From JBGTLA01 sp041744375 (GTDB taxonomy: Bacteria; Actinomycetota; Acidimicrobiia; Spongiisociales; ZC4RG35), in NCBI GenBank assembly GCA_041744375.1, contig JBGTLA010000177.1:1-18234 (forward strand): a stretch of 18,234 nt of DNA, given 5' to 3'. The position numbers and the translations under genes are program-made. A model generated the notes under the pieces. The model saw only the letters and a list, made by a program, of their open reading frames with translations. It had not been told where the DNA came from and did no database searches. This document shows, piece after piece, positions 7,000-13,724 of this stretch (the first letter of the stretch is position 1; every line of letters begins with the position of its first letter).

Positions 7000-7823
7000 G
7001 CCCTTATCGAGCTTCGGCCGGTCTAACCGAGTCGTGGGAGCATCTCCGGTTCTCGATCGACGAGGGGGTGGGGACGGTGACCTTCGAGCGGCCCGAGCAG
7101 CTCAACGCCCTCACCTTCGACACCTATGCCGACCTGCGCGACCTTCTGGCCGAACTGGAGCACCGCGGGGACGTCTCGGTTCTGGTCATAACCGGAGAGG
7201 GGCGGGGGTTCTGTTCGGGGGGCGACGTCGACGAGATCATCGGGGCGCTCACCGAGGTGGACACGCGTGGCCTCCTCGAGTTCACGCGCATGACCGGTGC
7301 CGTCGTCCAGGCCATGCGTCAGCTTCCGGTGCCCATCGTCGCCTCGGTCAACGGGGTGGCGGCCGGGGCTGGGGCCGTGATCGCCCTGGCCGCCGACTTT
7401 CGCGTCATGGCCGCATCCGCTCGGTTCCATTTCCTCTTCACCAAGGTGGGACTGGCCGGAGCCGACATGGGGTCGGCCTATCTCCTTCCCCGTGTCGTCG
7501 GGCTGGGGCGCGCCACCGAGATCCTGATGCTGGGTGACCCTGTGGATGCTTCTCAGGCGGAACGGATCGGCCTGGCGACGAGTGTGGTCGACGATCCCGA
7601 TCTCGCCGCCGCCACGGCCGCGCTGGCTGGGCGCCTCGCCTCGGGGCCAACACTCGCCTACGGAGCCACCAAGAAGCTCCTCACCGCCGAACAGGACATG
7701 GGCTTGGCATCGGCGATCGAGATGGAGGCACTGGTGCAGGCACTTTTGATGACCACTGAGGACCATGCCGAGTTCCACCGCGCCTTCACCGAGAAACGTG
7801 ACCCGAAGTGGTCGGGGCGATGA
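6996..7823 (+). CDS. Crotonase-fold (enoyl-CoA hydratase/isomerase family) enzyme
   Basis: A 275-residue crotonase-superfamily enzyme acting on a CoA thioester. The oxyanion-hole elements GFCSGGD (residues 71-77) and NGVAAGAG (119-126) are intact. By my alignment both glutamates of classical enoyl-CoA hydratase are replaced, by Val128 and Phe148. Asp157 in VGLAGADMGSAYLLPR instead falls where 4-chlorobenzoyl-CoA dehalogenase has its nucleophilic aspartate and where other non-hydratase members place a catalytic acid. A plain hydratase role is therefore doubtful; isomerase, hydrolase or ring-opening activity is more likely. The ATG at 6996 overlaps the SDR stop, with GGGGGAGG upstream as a Shine-Dalgarno. 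The stop overlaps the RidA start (ATGA, 7820-7823). The open frame upstream of 6996 is a shadow of the SDR gene. Confidence 0.9.
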   Translation: MSPYRASAGLTESWEHLRFSIDEGVGTVTFERPEQLNALTFDTYADLRDLLAELEHRGDVSVLVITGEGRGFCSGGDVDEIIGALTEVDTRGLLEFTRMTGAVVQAMRQLPVPIVASVNGVAAGAGAVIALAADFRVMAASARFHFLFTKVGLAGADMGSAYLLPRVVGLGRATEILMLGDPVDASQAERIGLATSVVDDPDLAAATAALAGRLASGPTLAYGATKKLLTAEQDMGLASAIEMEALVQALLMTTEDHAEFHRAFTEKRDPKWSGR

Positions 7824-8209
7824 ACAGGATGATCGATCCCAACGGGCTCCCACCCGCCGTCGGGTTCTCCCATGCCGCCGAGTCGGCCGGAGATCGGGTG
7901 CTGTGGATCGCCGGCCAGACCGGCCACCGCCAGGACGGCTCCATCGACGAGGGCATGGTCGAACAGTTCCGTCAGGCACTGGCCAACGTCAGTGGCTGTC
8001 TGGGTGCGGCCGGATTTCCGCCCGACTCGGTGGTGCGGATGGTCATCTACACCACCGACGTCGAGCAGTACCGGCTGGAGCTCGAGCCCATCGGAGAGGC
8101 CTACCGGGCCACCTTCGGGCGCCACTATCCCCCCATGGCACTCATCGGCGTCACCGAGCTGTTCGATCCCGCCGCCCGGATCGAGCTCGTATGCACGGCC
8201 GCCCTCTAA
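7820..8209 (+). CDS. RidA family enamine/imine deaminase
   Basis: A 129-residue RidA/YjgF/UK114 protein. Members form trimers and hydrolyse reactive enamines and imines to ketones and ammonia. The sequence shows LWIAGQTG near residues 28-35, the central VVRMVIYTTDVEQY strand and helix, and the C-terminal ARIELVCTAAL. In that last motif Arg120 matches the arginine that anchors the substrate carboxylate in deaminating members. I choose ATG 7820, which overlaps the stop of the crotonase-fold gene; GTG 7808 would add four residues. Being the third gene of an operon with CoA-ester enzymes suggests a dedicated pathway job rather than general housekeeping. An enamine made during 2-aminobenzoyl-CoA breakdown is the most appealing substrate, but this is inference. 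Confidence 0.9.
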   Translation: MNRMIDPNGLPPAVGFSHAAESAGDRVLWIAGQTGHRQDGSIDEGMVEQFRQALANVSGCLGAAGFPPDSVVRMVIYTTDVEQYRLELEPIGEAYRATFGRHYPPMALIGVTELFDPAARIELVCTAAL

Positions 8210-8221
8210 CAGGCACAAACC

Positions 8222-8260
8222 GTGAAGATTTTTCTACCTCTGAGGTGCGAAAGTCTTCAC
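8222..8260. repeat. 39-nt imperfect hairpin between ridA-like gene and trpB2
   Basis: GTGAAGA (8222-8228) pairs perfectly with TCTTCAC (8254-8260). Inside, TTTC (8231-8234) pairs with GAAA (8249-8252), and ACCT (8236-8239) with AGGT (8243-8246), leaving a 3-base loop. It begins 12 bases after the RidA stop and is AT-richer than its surroundings. It could terminate the SDR operon (there is no U-tract after it), or act as an operator or mRNA structure upstream of trpB2, whose -10 candidate is about 28 bases downstream. Confidence 0.6.
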
Positions 8261-8287
8261 AGAACGACCGTGCCCGCGACCGCCTGG

Positions 8288-8316
8288 TACCTTCGCGGAA
8301 TCCCACGATCAGGAGG
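8288..8316 (+). promoter_or_regulatory. Candidate promoter -10 and strong Shine-Dalgarno of trpB2
   Basis: TACCTT at 8288-8293 is a possible -10, and AGGAGG at 8311-8316 is a full Shine-Dalgarno 6 bases before GTG 8323. The ribosome site is clear and fixes the start; the -10 is tentative, since no matching -35 was found at 16-18 bases. This is the clearest conventional translation signal of the window. Confidence 0.55.
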
Positions 8317-8322
8317 TGGCGG

Positions 8323-9687
8323 GTGGCAGACGTGACCAAGGTGCTGTTGGAGGAGTCGGAGATACCCGAGGCCTGGTACAACATCGTGCCCGACCTGCCC
8401 AGCCCACCTCCACCGCCGCTCCATCCGGGGACGCACGAGCCGGTCGGCCCCGACGACCTCGCTCCTCTCTTTCCGATGGCGCTGATCGGCCAGGAGGTGA
8501 CCTCGGATCGCTACGTCGACATACCCGGGGAGGTTCTGGACGTATACAAACTGTGGCGGCCCACCCCGCTGTATCGGGCCAGGCGGCTGGAGAAGGCACT
8601 CGATACCCCGGCCCGCATCTACTACAAGTACGAGGGCACCAGTCCGGCCGGGTCGCACAAACCGAACACAGCCGTCCCGCAGGCCTTCTACAACGCCCAG
8701 TCCGGGGCACGCAAGATCACCACCGAAACCGGGGCAGGCCAGTGGGGTTCGGCGCTGGCGCTGGCATGTTCGATGTTCGGGCTGGAGTGCGAGGTGTGGC
8801 AGGTCCGGGCCAGCTTCGACTCCAAGCCCTACCGCCGGTCGATGATGGAGACCTGGGGGGCCACCGTCCATGCCTCTCCGTCGAACCTGACCGAGTCGGG
8901 CCGGGCGGTGCTGGCCGCCGACCCGGAGAGCCCCGGGAGCCTCGGGATCGCCATCTCCGAGGCCATCGAGGCCGCAGTCGGAAGCCCCGACACCCACTAC
9001 TCGCTGGGCTCCGTGCTCAATCATGTCCTCATGCACCAGACGGTGATCGGTGAGGAGGCCCTGCGCCAGTTCGACAAGATCGGCGAGCAGCCCGATGTGA
9101 TCGTGGGCTGCACCGGAGGCGGGTCCAACTTCGCCGGGTTGTCGTTCCCGTTCCTGCGCCAGAAGTTGGCAGGAAAGATGGATCCCGTCATCCGCTGTGT
9201 CGAGCCGGCCGCCTGCCCCTCGCTCACCAAAGGGGTCTACGCCTACGACTTCGGCGACACGGCCGGGTTGGCGCCGCTCCTCAAGATGCACACGCTCGGA
9301 CACGACTTCGTGCCCGAATCGATCCACGCCGGCGGTCTGCGGTATCACGGCATGGCGCCGCTCATCAGTCACATCTATGAGCTGGGCCTGGTGGAAGCTG
9401 AGGCCATTGGCCAGACCGAGTGTTTCGAACAAGCCATTCGTTTCGCACGCGCCGAGGGCATCATCCCTGCTCCCGAGCCCACCCATGCCATCGCCTCGGC
9501 AGCCCGTGAGGCGATCAGGGCCCGCGAGTCGGGAGAGGAAAAAGTCATCCTCACGGCGCTGTGCGGCCACGGCCACTTCGATCTGGCCGCGTACGACGCC
9601 TACCTGGCGGGTGAGCTGGTCGATTTCGACTACCCCGAAGACAGGGTGCGGCAGGCGACGGAGCGGATTCCGGTGGTGGCCGGCTAG
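8323..9687 (+). CDS. Tryptophan synthase beta-like protein, TrpB2 type
   Basis: A 454-residue PLP enzyme of the TrpB2 (TrpB-like) class, longer at the N-terminus than ordinary TrpB. It joins indole and serine to tryptophan without needing a tightly bound alpha subunit. Evidence: KLWRPTPLYRARRLE, the PLP lysine Lys113 in AGSHKPNTA, TTETGAGQWGSALA with the catalytic-loop glutamate, the phosphate-binding CTGGGSNF and the late CGHGHFDL motif. GTG 8323 is set by AGGAGG six bases upstream. No trpA, trpC or other biosynthetic gene accompanies it; it lies between a RidA operon and the convergent tryptophan-degradation genes. Indole salvage is the usual proposal for TrpB2, though a linked role in tryptophan or serine turnover is possible. 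Its TAG stop shares the bases CTAG with the convergent mgtC-like gene. Confidence 0.93.
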   Translation: MADVTKVLLEESEIPEAWYNIVPDLPSPPPPPLHPGTHEPVGPDDLAPLFPMALIGQEVTSDRYVDIPGEVLDVYKLWRPTPLYRARRLEKALDTPARIYYKYEGTSPAGSHKPNTAVPQAFYNAQSGARKITTETGAGQWGSALALACSMFGLECEVWQVRASFDSKPYRRSMMETWGATVHASPSNLTESGRAVLAADPESPGSLGIAISEAIEAAVGSPDTHYSLGSVLNHVLMHQTVIGEEALRQFDKIGEQPDVIVGCTGGGSNFAGLSFPFLRQKLAGKMDPVIRCVEPAACPSLTKGVYAYDFGDTAGLAPLLKMHTLGHDFVPESIHAGGLRYHGMAPLISHIYELGLVEAEAIGQTECFEQAIRFARAEGIIPAPEPTHAIASAAREAIRARESGEEKVILTALCGHGHFDLAAYDAYLAGELVDFDYPEDRVRQATERIPVVAG

Positions 9688-10331
9688 GTGCTCTCCGGGA
9701 CTCCCGTCCGACGCACGCCCACCACGTCCTCCATGGCTGTGAGAGCCTGACACAGCATGGCGACGCGGTCGGCCCCGACCACGAAGGTCATCGTGGCCAG
9801 GTCGGGTCCGGTAGCCATATCGGTGAAGTCGGCCTGCGGTTCGATGCTGGTGAGTTGATCCCGCACGGCCATGAACTGCGTCATCGGGGCCACGTCGATC
9901 TCAATCTCTACCCCGGCCCGGTGTCTTGCCACCAGCTTGTCGACGGAGCGGAGGATGCTGAGGACCACGAACGCCACCAGGGTGGCCAGTGCCGCCCAGG
10001 CCATGTGCCCGGCCCCCGCCGTCAGCCCCACCGCGGCCGCCGCCCACAACCCCGCCGCGGTGGTGAGTCCCTGGACCAAGGGCCCGGAACGAAAGATGGC
10101 CCCGGCCCCCAAGAACCCGATCCCGGTGACGATCTGGGCAGCAACCCGGGACGGGTCGCCGCCGCTCTCGAAACCCTCGACCGACATGACCGTGAACAGC
10201 GACGCACCGAGGCCGACGAGGGCGTGGGTGCGGAGGCCGGCCGGCTTGCCGGTCATCTCCCTCTCCAGCCCGATGAGGGCACTCAAGCCGGCTCCCACGG
10301 CAACACGGGCGACGAAGTCCCAGATGTCCAT
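9684..10331 (-). CDS. MgtC/SapB family membrane protein
   Basis: A 215-residue inner-membrane protein of the MgtC family. The N-terminal half has about five hydrophobic segments (roughly residues 7-20, 36-50, 66-80, 88-105, 110-127). It carries the family signatures GLEREMTGKPAGLRTHALVG, IGFLGAGAIF and GLTTAAGLWAAAAVGL. The last 75 residues form a soluble domain, probably ACT-like as in other members. MgtC proteins are tied to growth at low magnesium and to control of F-type ATPase or phosphate uptake in some pathogens; the function in environmental actinobacteria is unclear. The ATG follows the kynureninase-like stop with no gap (TAGATG), so it appears to be the last gene of the tryptophan-catabolism operon. 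No Shine-Dalgarno independent of the upstream coding sequence is evident. Confidence 0.92.
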   Translation of the reverse strand: MDIWDFVARVAVGAGLSALIGLEREMTGKPAGLRTHALVGLGASLFTVMSVEGFESGGDPSRVAAQIVTGIGFLGAGAIFRSGPLVQGLTTAAGLWAAAAVGLTAGAGHMAWAALATLVAFVVLSILRSVDKLVARHRAGVEIEIDVAPMTQFMAVRDQLTSIEPQADFTDMATGPDLATMTFVVGADRVAMLCQALTAMEDVVGVRRTGVPEST

Positions 10332-11465
10332 CTAACCGTCCTCCTCGATTGCTTCACCGATGAGCGAGGCCAGGCGCTCGACATCGGAGAGGTCGTGGTA
10401 GATTCCCAGACCGATTCGCCATCGGTCTCCCCGATAGTCGGTCACCACGCGGCGACGTCGAAGCCGGCGGTACAGCTCCGGTGCGTCGCTCCGGGCGAAG
10501 GCGAGAAAGTGCCCTCGTCCCTGCGAGGCATCGGGGAGGACGAGGTCCTGCGTGAGCTGGGAGGGGAGCGCATCGACCAGGGCCTCTTGGAGGTCGGCCA
10601 CGGTCCGGTGGATGTCGTCGACCGAGATCCCCTCCCCTTCGAGCCACTCCAGCACGGCTTCGAGTCGGTAGATGCCAGCGGGGTCGGCCGTAGCGCCGGC
10701 GAAGCGGCGGCCGCCGGAGCCGTAACCGACGCGTTGGGGCTGGTCGGTGAGAGAATCGAACCCCGCCCACCAGCCGGTGTTCACCGGACGCGGCGGGGCG
10801 GAAGGGGGAACATGGAGGAAACACGCCCCCTCGCCGGCCATGGCGTACTTGTAACCCCCTGCCAGGTAGTAGGCAGTGTCCGCCACGGCGGAGAGGTCGG
10901 TGGGGATGGCCATGAAGCCGTGATACCCGTCTATCACGACCTGAGATCCGTCCACACCCCCGACCACCTCGCCCAGGTCGGCAACGACGTACCCGGAGTT
11001 GTAATGCACGTGACTGAAGAAGACGAGGTCGTGACCGTCATGGCTGTCCACGAAGCGCTCGGCGAACGAGTCGAACGGTTGGGCCGCCACTCGATCCACC
11101 ATCACCCCGTCTTCTTCCCAGCGGGATGCCTGACGAGCGAACGAATGGAATTCAGAGTCCGTCGTCAGGAGGCGAAAGGGCTGGGGGAGTGTGGACGCTA
11201 TCCGGGTCACGAACTCGTGGGTGTTGGGGGCGAACACCAGGGTCTCGGGGTCGGCGAGACCGAGGACGTCCGCCACGTGTCGCTGTGCCGAGGGCACCAC
11301 CTCTCCCAGAACATGGTCCCACTTGTCGTCCATGAGCCGGGCGGCATCCTCCCATGCCCGGAGGTGGGCTTCGTAGGTGACGTCGGGCCAGGGGTGATGG
11401 GAGTGGGCGGCGGCGTGCAGCCGGCCTGGGTCGGCCCCGAGGAACCGGGAGAACGCCTCCTTCAT
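10332..11465 (-). CDS. Kynureninase-like class V PLP enzyme
   Basis: A 377-residue fold-type I PLP enzyme. Lys206 in AGGYKYAMAGEGACFLHV is the PLP lysine; this motif closely resembles the GYKY..GPG segment of kynureninase. With tryptophan 2,3-dioxygenase directly upstream (ATGA overlap at 11462-11465), the expected role is cleavage of kynurenine to anthranilate and alanine. It departs from textbook KynU: it is shorter than the usual 410-420 residues, and the N-terminal LDGNSLG motif is absent, with RLHAAAHSHHPWPDV in that position. The PLP-facing aspartate segment reads VVIDGYHGFM. It may be a divergent kynureninase or another class V lyase or aminotransferase acting on a kynurenine-pathway compound. 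It is translationally coupled to the dioxygenase and followed with no gap by the mgtC-like gene. Confidence 0.78.
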   Translation of the reverse strand: MKEAFSRFLGADPGRLHAAAHSHHPWPDVTYEAHLRAWEDAARLMDDKWDHVLGEVVPSAQRHVADVLGLADPETLVFAPNTHEFVTRIASTLPQPFRLLTTDSEFHSFARQASRWEEDGVMVDRVAAQPFDSFAERFVDSHDGHDLVFFSHVHYNSGYVVADLGEVVGGVDGSQVVIDGYHGFMAIPTDLSAVADTAYYLAGGYKYAMAGEGACFLHVPPSAPPRPVNTGWWAGFDSLTDQPQRVGYGSGGRRFAGATADPAGIYRLEAVLEWLEGEGISVDDIHRTVADLQEALVDALPSQLTQDLVLPDASQGRGHFLAFARSDAPELYRRLRRRRVVTDYRGDRWRIGLGIYHDLSDVERLASLIGEAIEEDG

Positions 11466-12547
11466 GTCTGGTACCGAAACCTCATCTGGTCGGTCAGCGC
11501 AGAAGGAAGGTCGGGACGGGCCGACCTCGTCACCAAGAACGTGGGCAACGTCAGGAGGTCGGGGAAGGCGCGTGTCCGTTCGGCCAGCCGCAGCAGGTAC
11601 TTGGCTCCCGCCGACCCGCCGGTTCCGACCTTGGCCCCGATCATCCTCTGCACCATCAGGGCATGTCGGTAGCGCCAGGTGGTGAAACCCTCGTCGACGT
11701 CGATGAGAAGCTCCAGGAGCCGAAACGGTTGGTGGAGGGCGGGTTGGTCTCTGTACAACGAGATGAACAGGGCCGCTTGGAACGCCCGAAAAGAGAATCG
11801 TCTCGTCCCTTCATCCACCAGAGCGGCGTGCCGGTCGGCATCGAAGGCCGCTTCGAACTGGTGGAGGGTCTGGCCGAAAGCCCGCAGCTGCTCGGCTCGT
11901 TCTTCGTCGCCCAGGTTGGGATTCGTGGCGATCACCTGCCGGTCCGCCTCGAGCATGGCCCGGACCGACGCCTGGTAGGCGTCCCAGAAGCGGTAGTCGT
12001 CGAGAAAGGGGGTTCGGGCCAGCCATGCTTCCACGGCGTCGTGCAGATTCAGCTCTGACTCGGATTGTTCCACCATGACGCGGTGATCCTCCGTGAGCCT
12101 GTGGGTGTAGGGGACCCCCTCGAAGAGCAACCGGTCCCGGGGGCGGATCCCTAGCCGGTTTTCGATCAGGCGGAACTGAACCGACTGGAAGCCCGAGGCC
12201 GGCACGAGGTGGTCACGGAAATCCAGGAAATCCATCGGCGTCATGGTCTCGAGCACGTCGATCTGGGTCACCAACAGGCGCTGGATGGAGGTGATTCGCC
12301 GCAGCCGGGCAACCACCCGGCCTACGTCGGTCTCGTCGAAGTGGTCTCCTTCGAAGGCGGACAACACATCGGTGAGCTCCCACAGAACCTGCTTGAACCA
12401 GAGCTCGTAGGCCTGATGGACGATGATGAAGAGCATCTCATCGTGGACCGTGTCGCCCGCCTCGGTGCTCTTCAGCTTCTGGCTGCCCAGGAGGGCGTCG
12501 AGGTGGAGGTAATCGTGGTAGTAGAGGTGCGATCCGCCGGAGTCCAT
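11462..12547 (-). CDS. kynA: Tryptophan 2,3-dioxygenase
   Basis: Haem enzyme that inserts O2 into L-tryptophan to give N-formylkynurenine, the committed step of the kynurenine pathway. The 361 residues lie within the family range. Landmarks: YHDYLHLDALL, FIIVHQAYELWFKQ with distal His44, TPMDFLDFRDHLVPASGFQS with Arg111 for the substrate carboxylate, FTTWRYRHALMVQRMIG with the proximal haem ligand His295, and the GTGGSAGAKYL loop. All key residues are present, so the enzyme should be active. The ATG at 12547 has no Shine-Dalgarno but a TAGGCT hexamer 8 bases upstream, suggesting its own leaderless promoter even though an aminotransferase gene lies 68 bases upstream on the same strand. The stop overlaps the kynureninase-like start. 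Arylformamidase, the next pathway enzyme, is not in the window. Confidence 0.97.
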   Translation of the reverse strand: MDSGGSHLYYHDYLHLDALLGSQKLKSTEAGDTVHDEMLFIIVHQAYELWFKQVLWELTDVLSAFEGDHFDETDVGRVVARLRRITSIQRLLVTQIDVLETMTPMDFLDFRDHLVPASGFQSVQFRLIENRLGIRPRDRLLFEGVPYTHRLTEDHRVMVEQSESELNLHDAVEAWLARTPFLDDYRFWDAYQASVRAMLEADRQVIATNPNLGDEERAEQLRAFGQTLHQFEAAFDADRHAALVDEGTRRFSFRAFQAALFISLYRDQPALHQPFRLLELLIDVDEGFTTWRYRHALMVQRMIGAKVGTGGSAGAKYLLRLAERTRAFPDLLTLPTFLVTRSARPDLPSALTDQMRFRYQT

Positions 12548-12555
12548 GTTTCTCT

Positions 12556-12561
12556 AGCCTA
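12556..12561 (-). promoter_or_regulatory. Probable -10 of a leaderless tryptophan dioxygenase promoter
   Basis: On the minus strand TAGGCT is followed by AGAGAAAC and then the ATG at 12547. The 8-base spacer has no good Shine-Dalgarno. This would let the dioxygenase, kynureninase-like and mgtC-like genes be expressed independently of the aminotransferase upstream. No convincing -35. Confidence 0.42.
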
Positions 12562-12615
12562 TGACGGCAGGAGGCGTTGGGTGCGGAGAGTCGACCTACT
12601 CCCCGCCGGCCCTCC

Positions 12616-13695
12616 TCAGCCCAACAGGTCGCCGAGAGCCCCGAGGAGGGTGGTGACGTTGCGCCGGCGGGCGGTATGGCCCATACATCCGATCCGCCAC
12701 ACCCTCCCCACGTAGTCACCGAGTCCCCCACCGATCTCGATCCCGTACTCGGTGAGGAGGGCACCCCGGACGCCGGCGTCGTCGACTCCCCCGGGGACCC
12801 ACACGGCGGTCAGCTGTGGGAGCCGGTGCCCTTCGTGGGCGAACAGCTCGAAACCCAGTTTCTCCAGACCAGAACGCAGGTCGGCTCCGCAGGTGTCGTG
12901 GCGGGAAGCGGCCGCCGCAAGACCTTCCTCCAGCACCACGCCGAGACCGGCATGCAAGGAGGCGATCATGGCGACCGGCGCCGTGTGGTGATAGGCCCGA
13001 CCCCCAGCCCCGTCTACGTAGGCGGCGATCAGGTTGAGGTCGAGGTACCAGGAGGACGGCCGGTCGACGAGGCGCCGGCGGGCGCGCTCGGAGATGGTGA
13101 ACGGTGCCAGGCCCGGAGCCACGCCCAGGCATTTCTGGGTTCCGGAATAGGCCACGTCGACGCCCCAGGCATCGACCTTCACCGGTTGGCCGCCCAGCGA
13201 CGTGACACAGTCCACGAGGAGGAGGGCGCCACCCTTTCCGGCTCCCAGGGCCGCCATGTCGGAGGCCGCTCCGGTCGAGGTTTCGGCGTGGACGGCGGCG
13301 ATGATGCTCGGGGCGGGATGCGCCGCCAGGACTCGCTCGACGTCGACCGGAGCTCCCCAATCATGGTCGACCGAAATCACCTCGGCGCCGTGTCGTGCTG
13401 CCACCTCGCACATCCGGCCACCGAACACACCGTTGACGGCCACGACGACGACGTCTCCGGGGTGCACGAGATTGACGAACGCAGCTTCCATGCCGGCCGA
13501 ACCGGTACCGCTGACAGGGAACGTCAGGGCGTTCTCGGTGCCGAATACCTTGCGGAGACGTTGGTTCGTCTCGTCGAGGACCTCCAAGAATTCGGGATCG
13601 AGGTGGCCGAGGAGGGGTCGCGCCAGGGCGGCGGTAGCTTCGGGGTAGGGGTTCGAGGGCCCGGGACCCATGAGGATGCGATCGGTGATTGGCAT
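12616..13695 (-). CDS. Class V aminotransferase, alanine-glyoxylate/serine-glyoxylate type
   Basis: A 359-residue PLP aminotransferase of the alanine-glyoxylate / serine-pyruvate group. Landmarks are MGPGPSNPYPEA (residues 9-20), SGTGSAGMEAAF for phosphate binding, HAETSTG, and DCVTSLGGQPVKVDAWGVD with the PLP aspartate. The PLP lysine Lys188 lies in YSGTQKCLGVAPGLAP, and the C-terminal RVWRIGCMGHTA holds the carboxylate-binding arginine. Likely reaction: transfer of an amino group from alanine or serine to glyoxylate. It is 68 bases upstream of tryptophan 2,3-dioxygenase on the same strand and divergent from the CoA ligase. Because kynureninase releases alanine, recycling that alanine is a reasonable but unproven role. 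The ATG at 13695 has no Shine-Dalgarno; GACAGT ends 6 bases upstream. Confidence 0.88.
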   Translation of the reverse strand: MPITDRILMGPGPSNPYPEATAALARPLLGHLDPEFLEVLDETNQRLRKVFGTENALTFPVSGTGSAGMEAAFVNLVHPGDVVVVAVNGVFGGRMCEVAARHGAEVISVDHDWGAPVDVERVLAAHPAPSIIAAVHAETSTGAASDMAALGAGKGGALLLVDCVTSLGGQPVKVDAWGVDVAYSGTQKCLGVAPGLAPFTISERARRRLVDRPSSWYLDLNLIAAYVDGAGGRAYHHTAPVAMIASLHAGLGVVLEEGLAAAASRHDTCGADLRSGLEKLGFELFAHEGHRLPQLTAVWVPGGVDDAGVRGALLTEYGIEIGGGLGDYVGRVWRIGCMGHTARRRNVTTLLGALGDLLG

Positions 13696-13701
13696 GGTGA
13701 A

Positions 13702-13707
13702 ACTGTC
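13702..13707 (-). promoter_or_regulatory. Possible -10 of a leaderless aminotransferase promoter
   Basis: On the minus strand GACAGT is followed by TTCACC and the ATG at 13695. It matches only A2 and T6 of the consensus. A better hexamer, CATAAT (minus strand, 13738-13743), lies further upstream inside the divergent palindrome and would give a leader of roughly 35 bases without a Shine-Dalgarno. I cannot decide between them. Confidence 0.25.
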
Positions 13708-13724
13708 TCACAGGAGGACCGGAG

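Noticed and set aside
7765..8322. Upstream extension of trpB2 through the RidA gene
   Set aside because: Composition is shadow-like and the AGGAGG before GTG 8323 sets the true start.
8210..8322. T-box or tryptophan-attenuator leader upstream of trpB2
   Set aside because: There is a hairpin, but no T-box consensus bulge, no short Trp-codon leader peptide and no terminator/antiterminator pair that I can identify.
8257..9753. Long open frame on the - strand (498 codons)
   Set aside because: Antisense to trpB2, which has all PLP motifs; composition is shadow-like.
9855..11672. 605-codon open frame on the + strand
   Set aside because: Antisense to the mgtC-like and kynureninase-like genes. The length comes from lack of stops in GC-rich DNA, not from coding signals.
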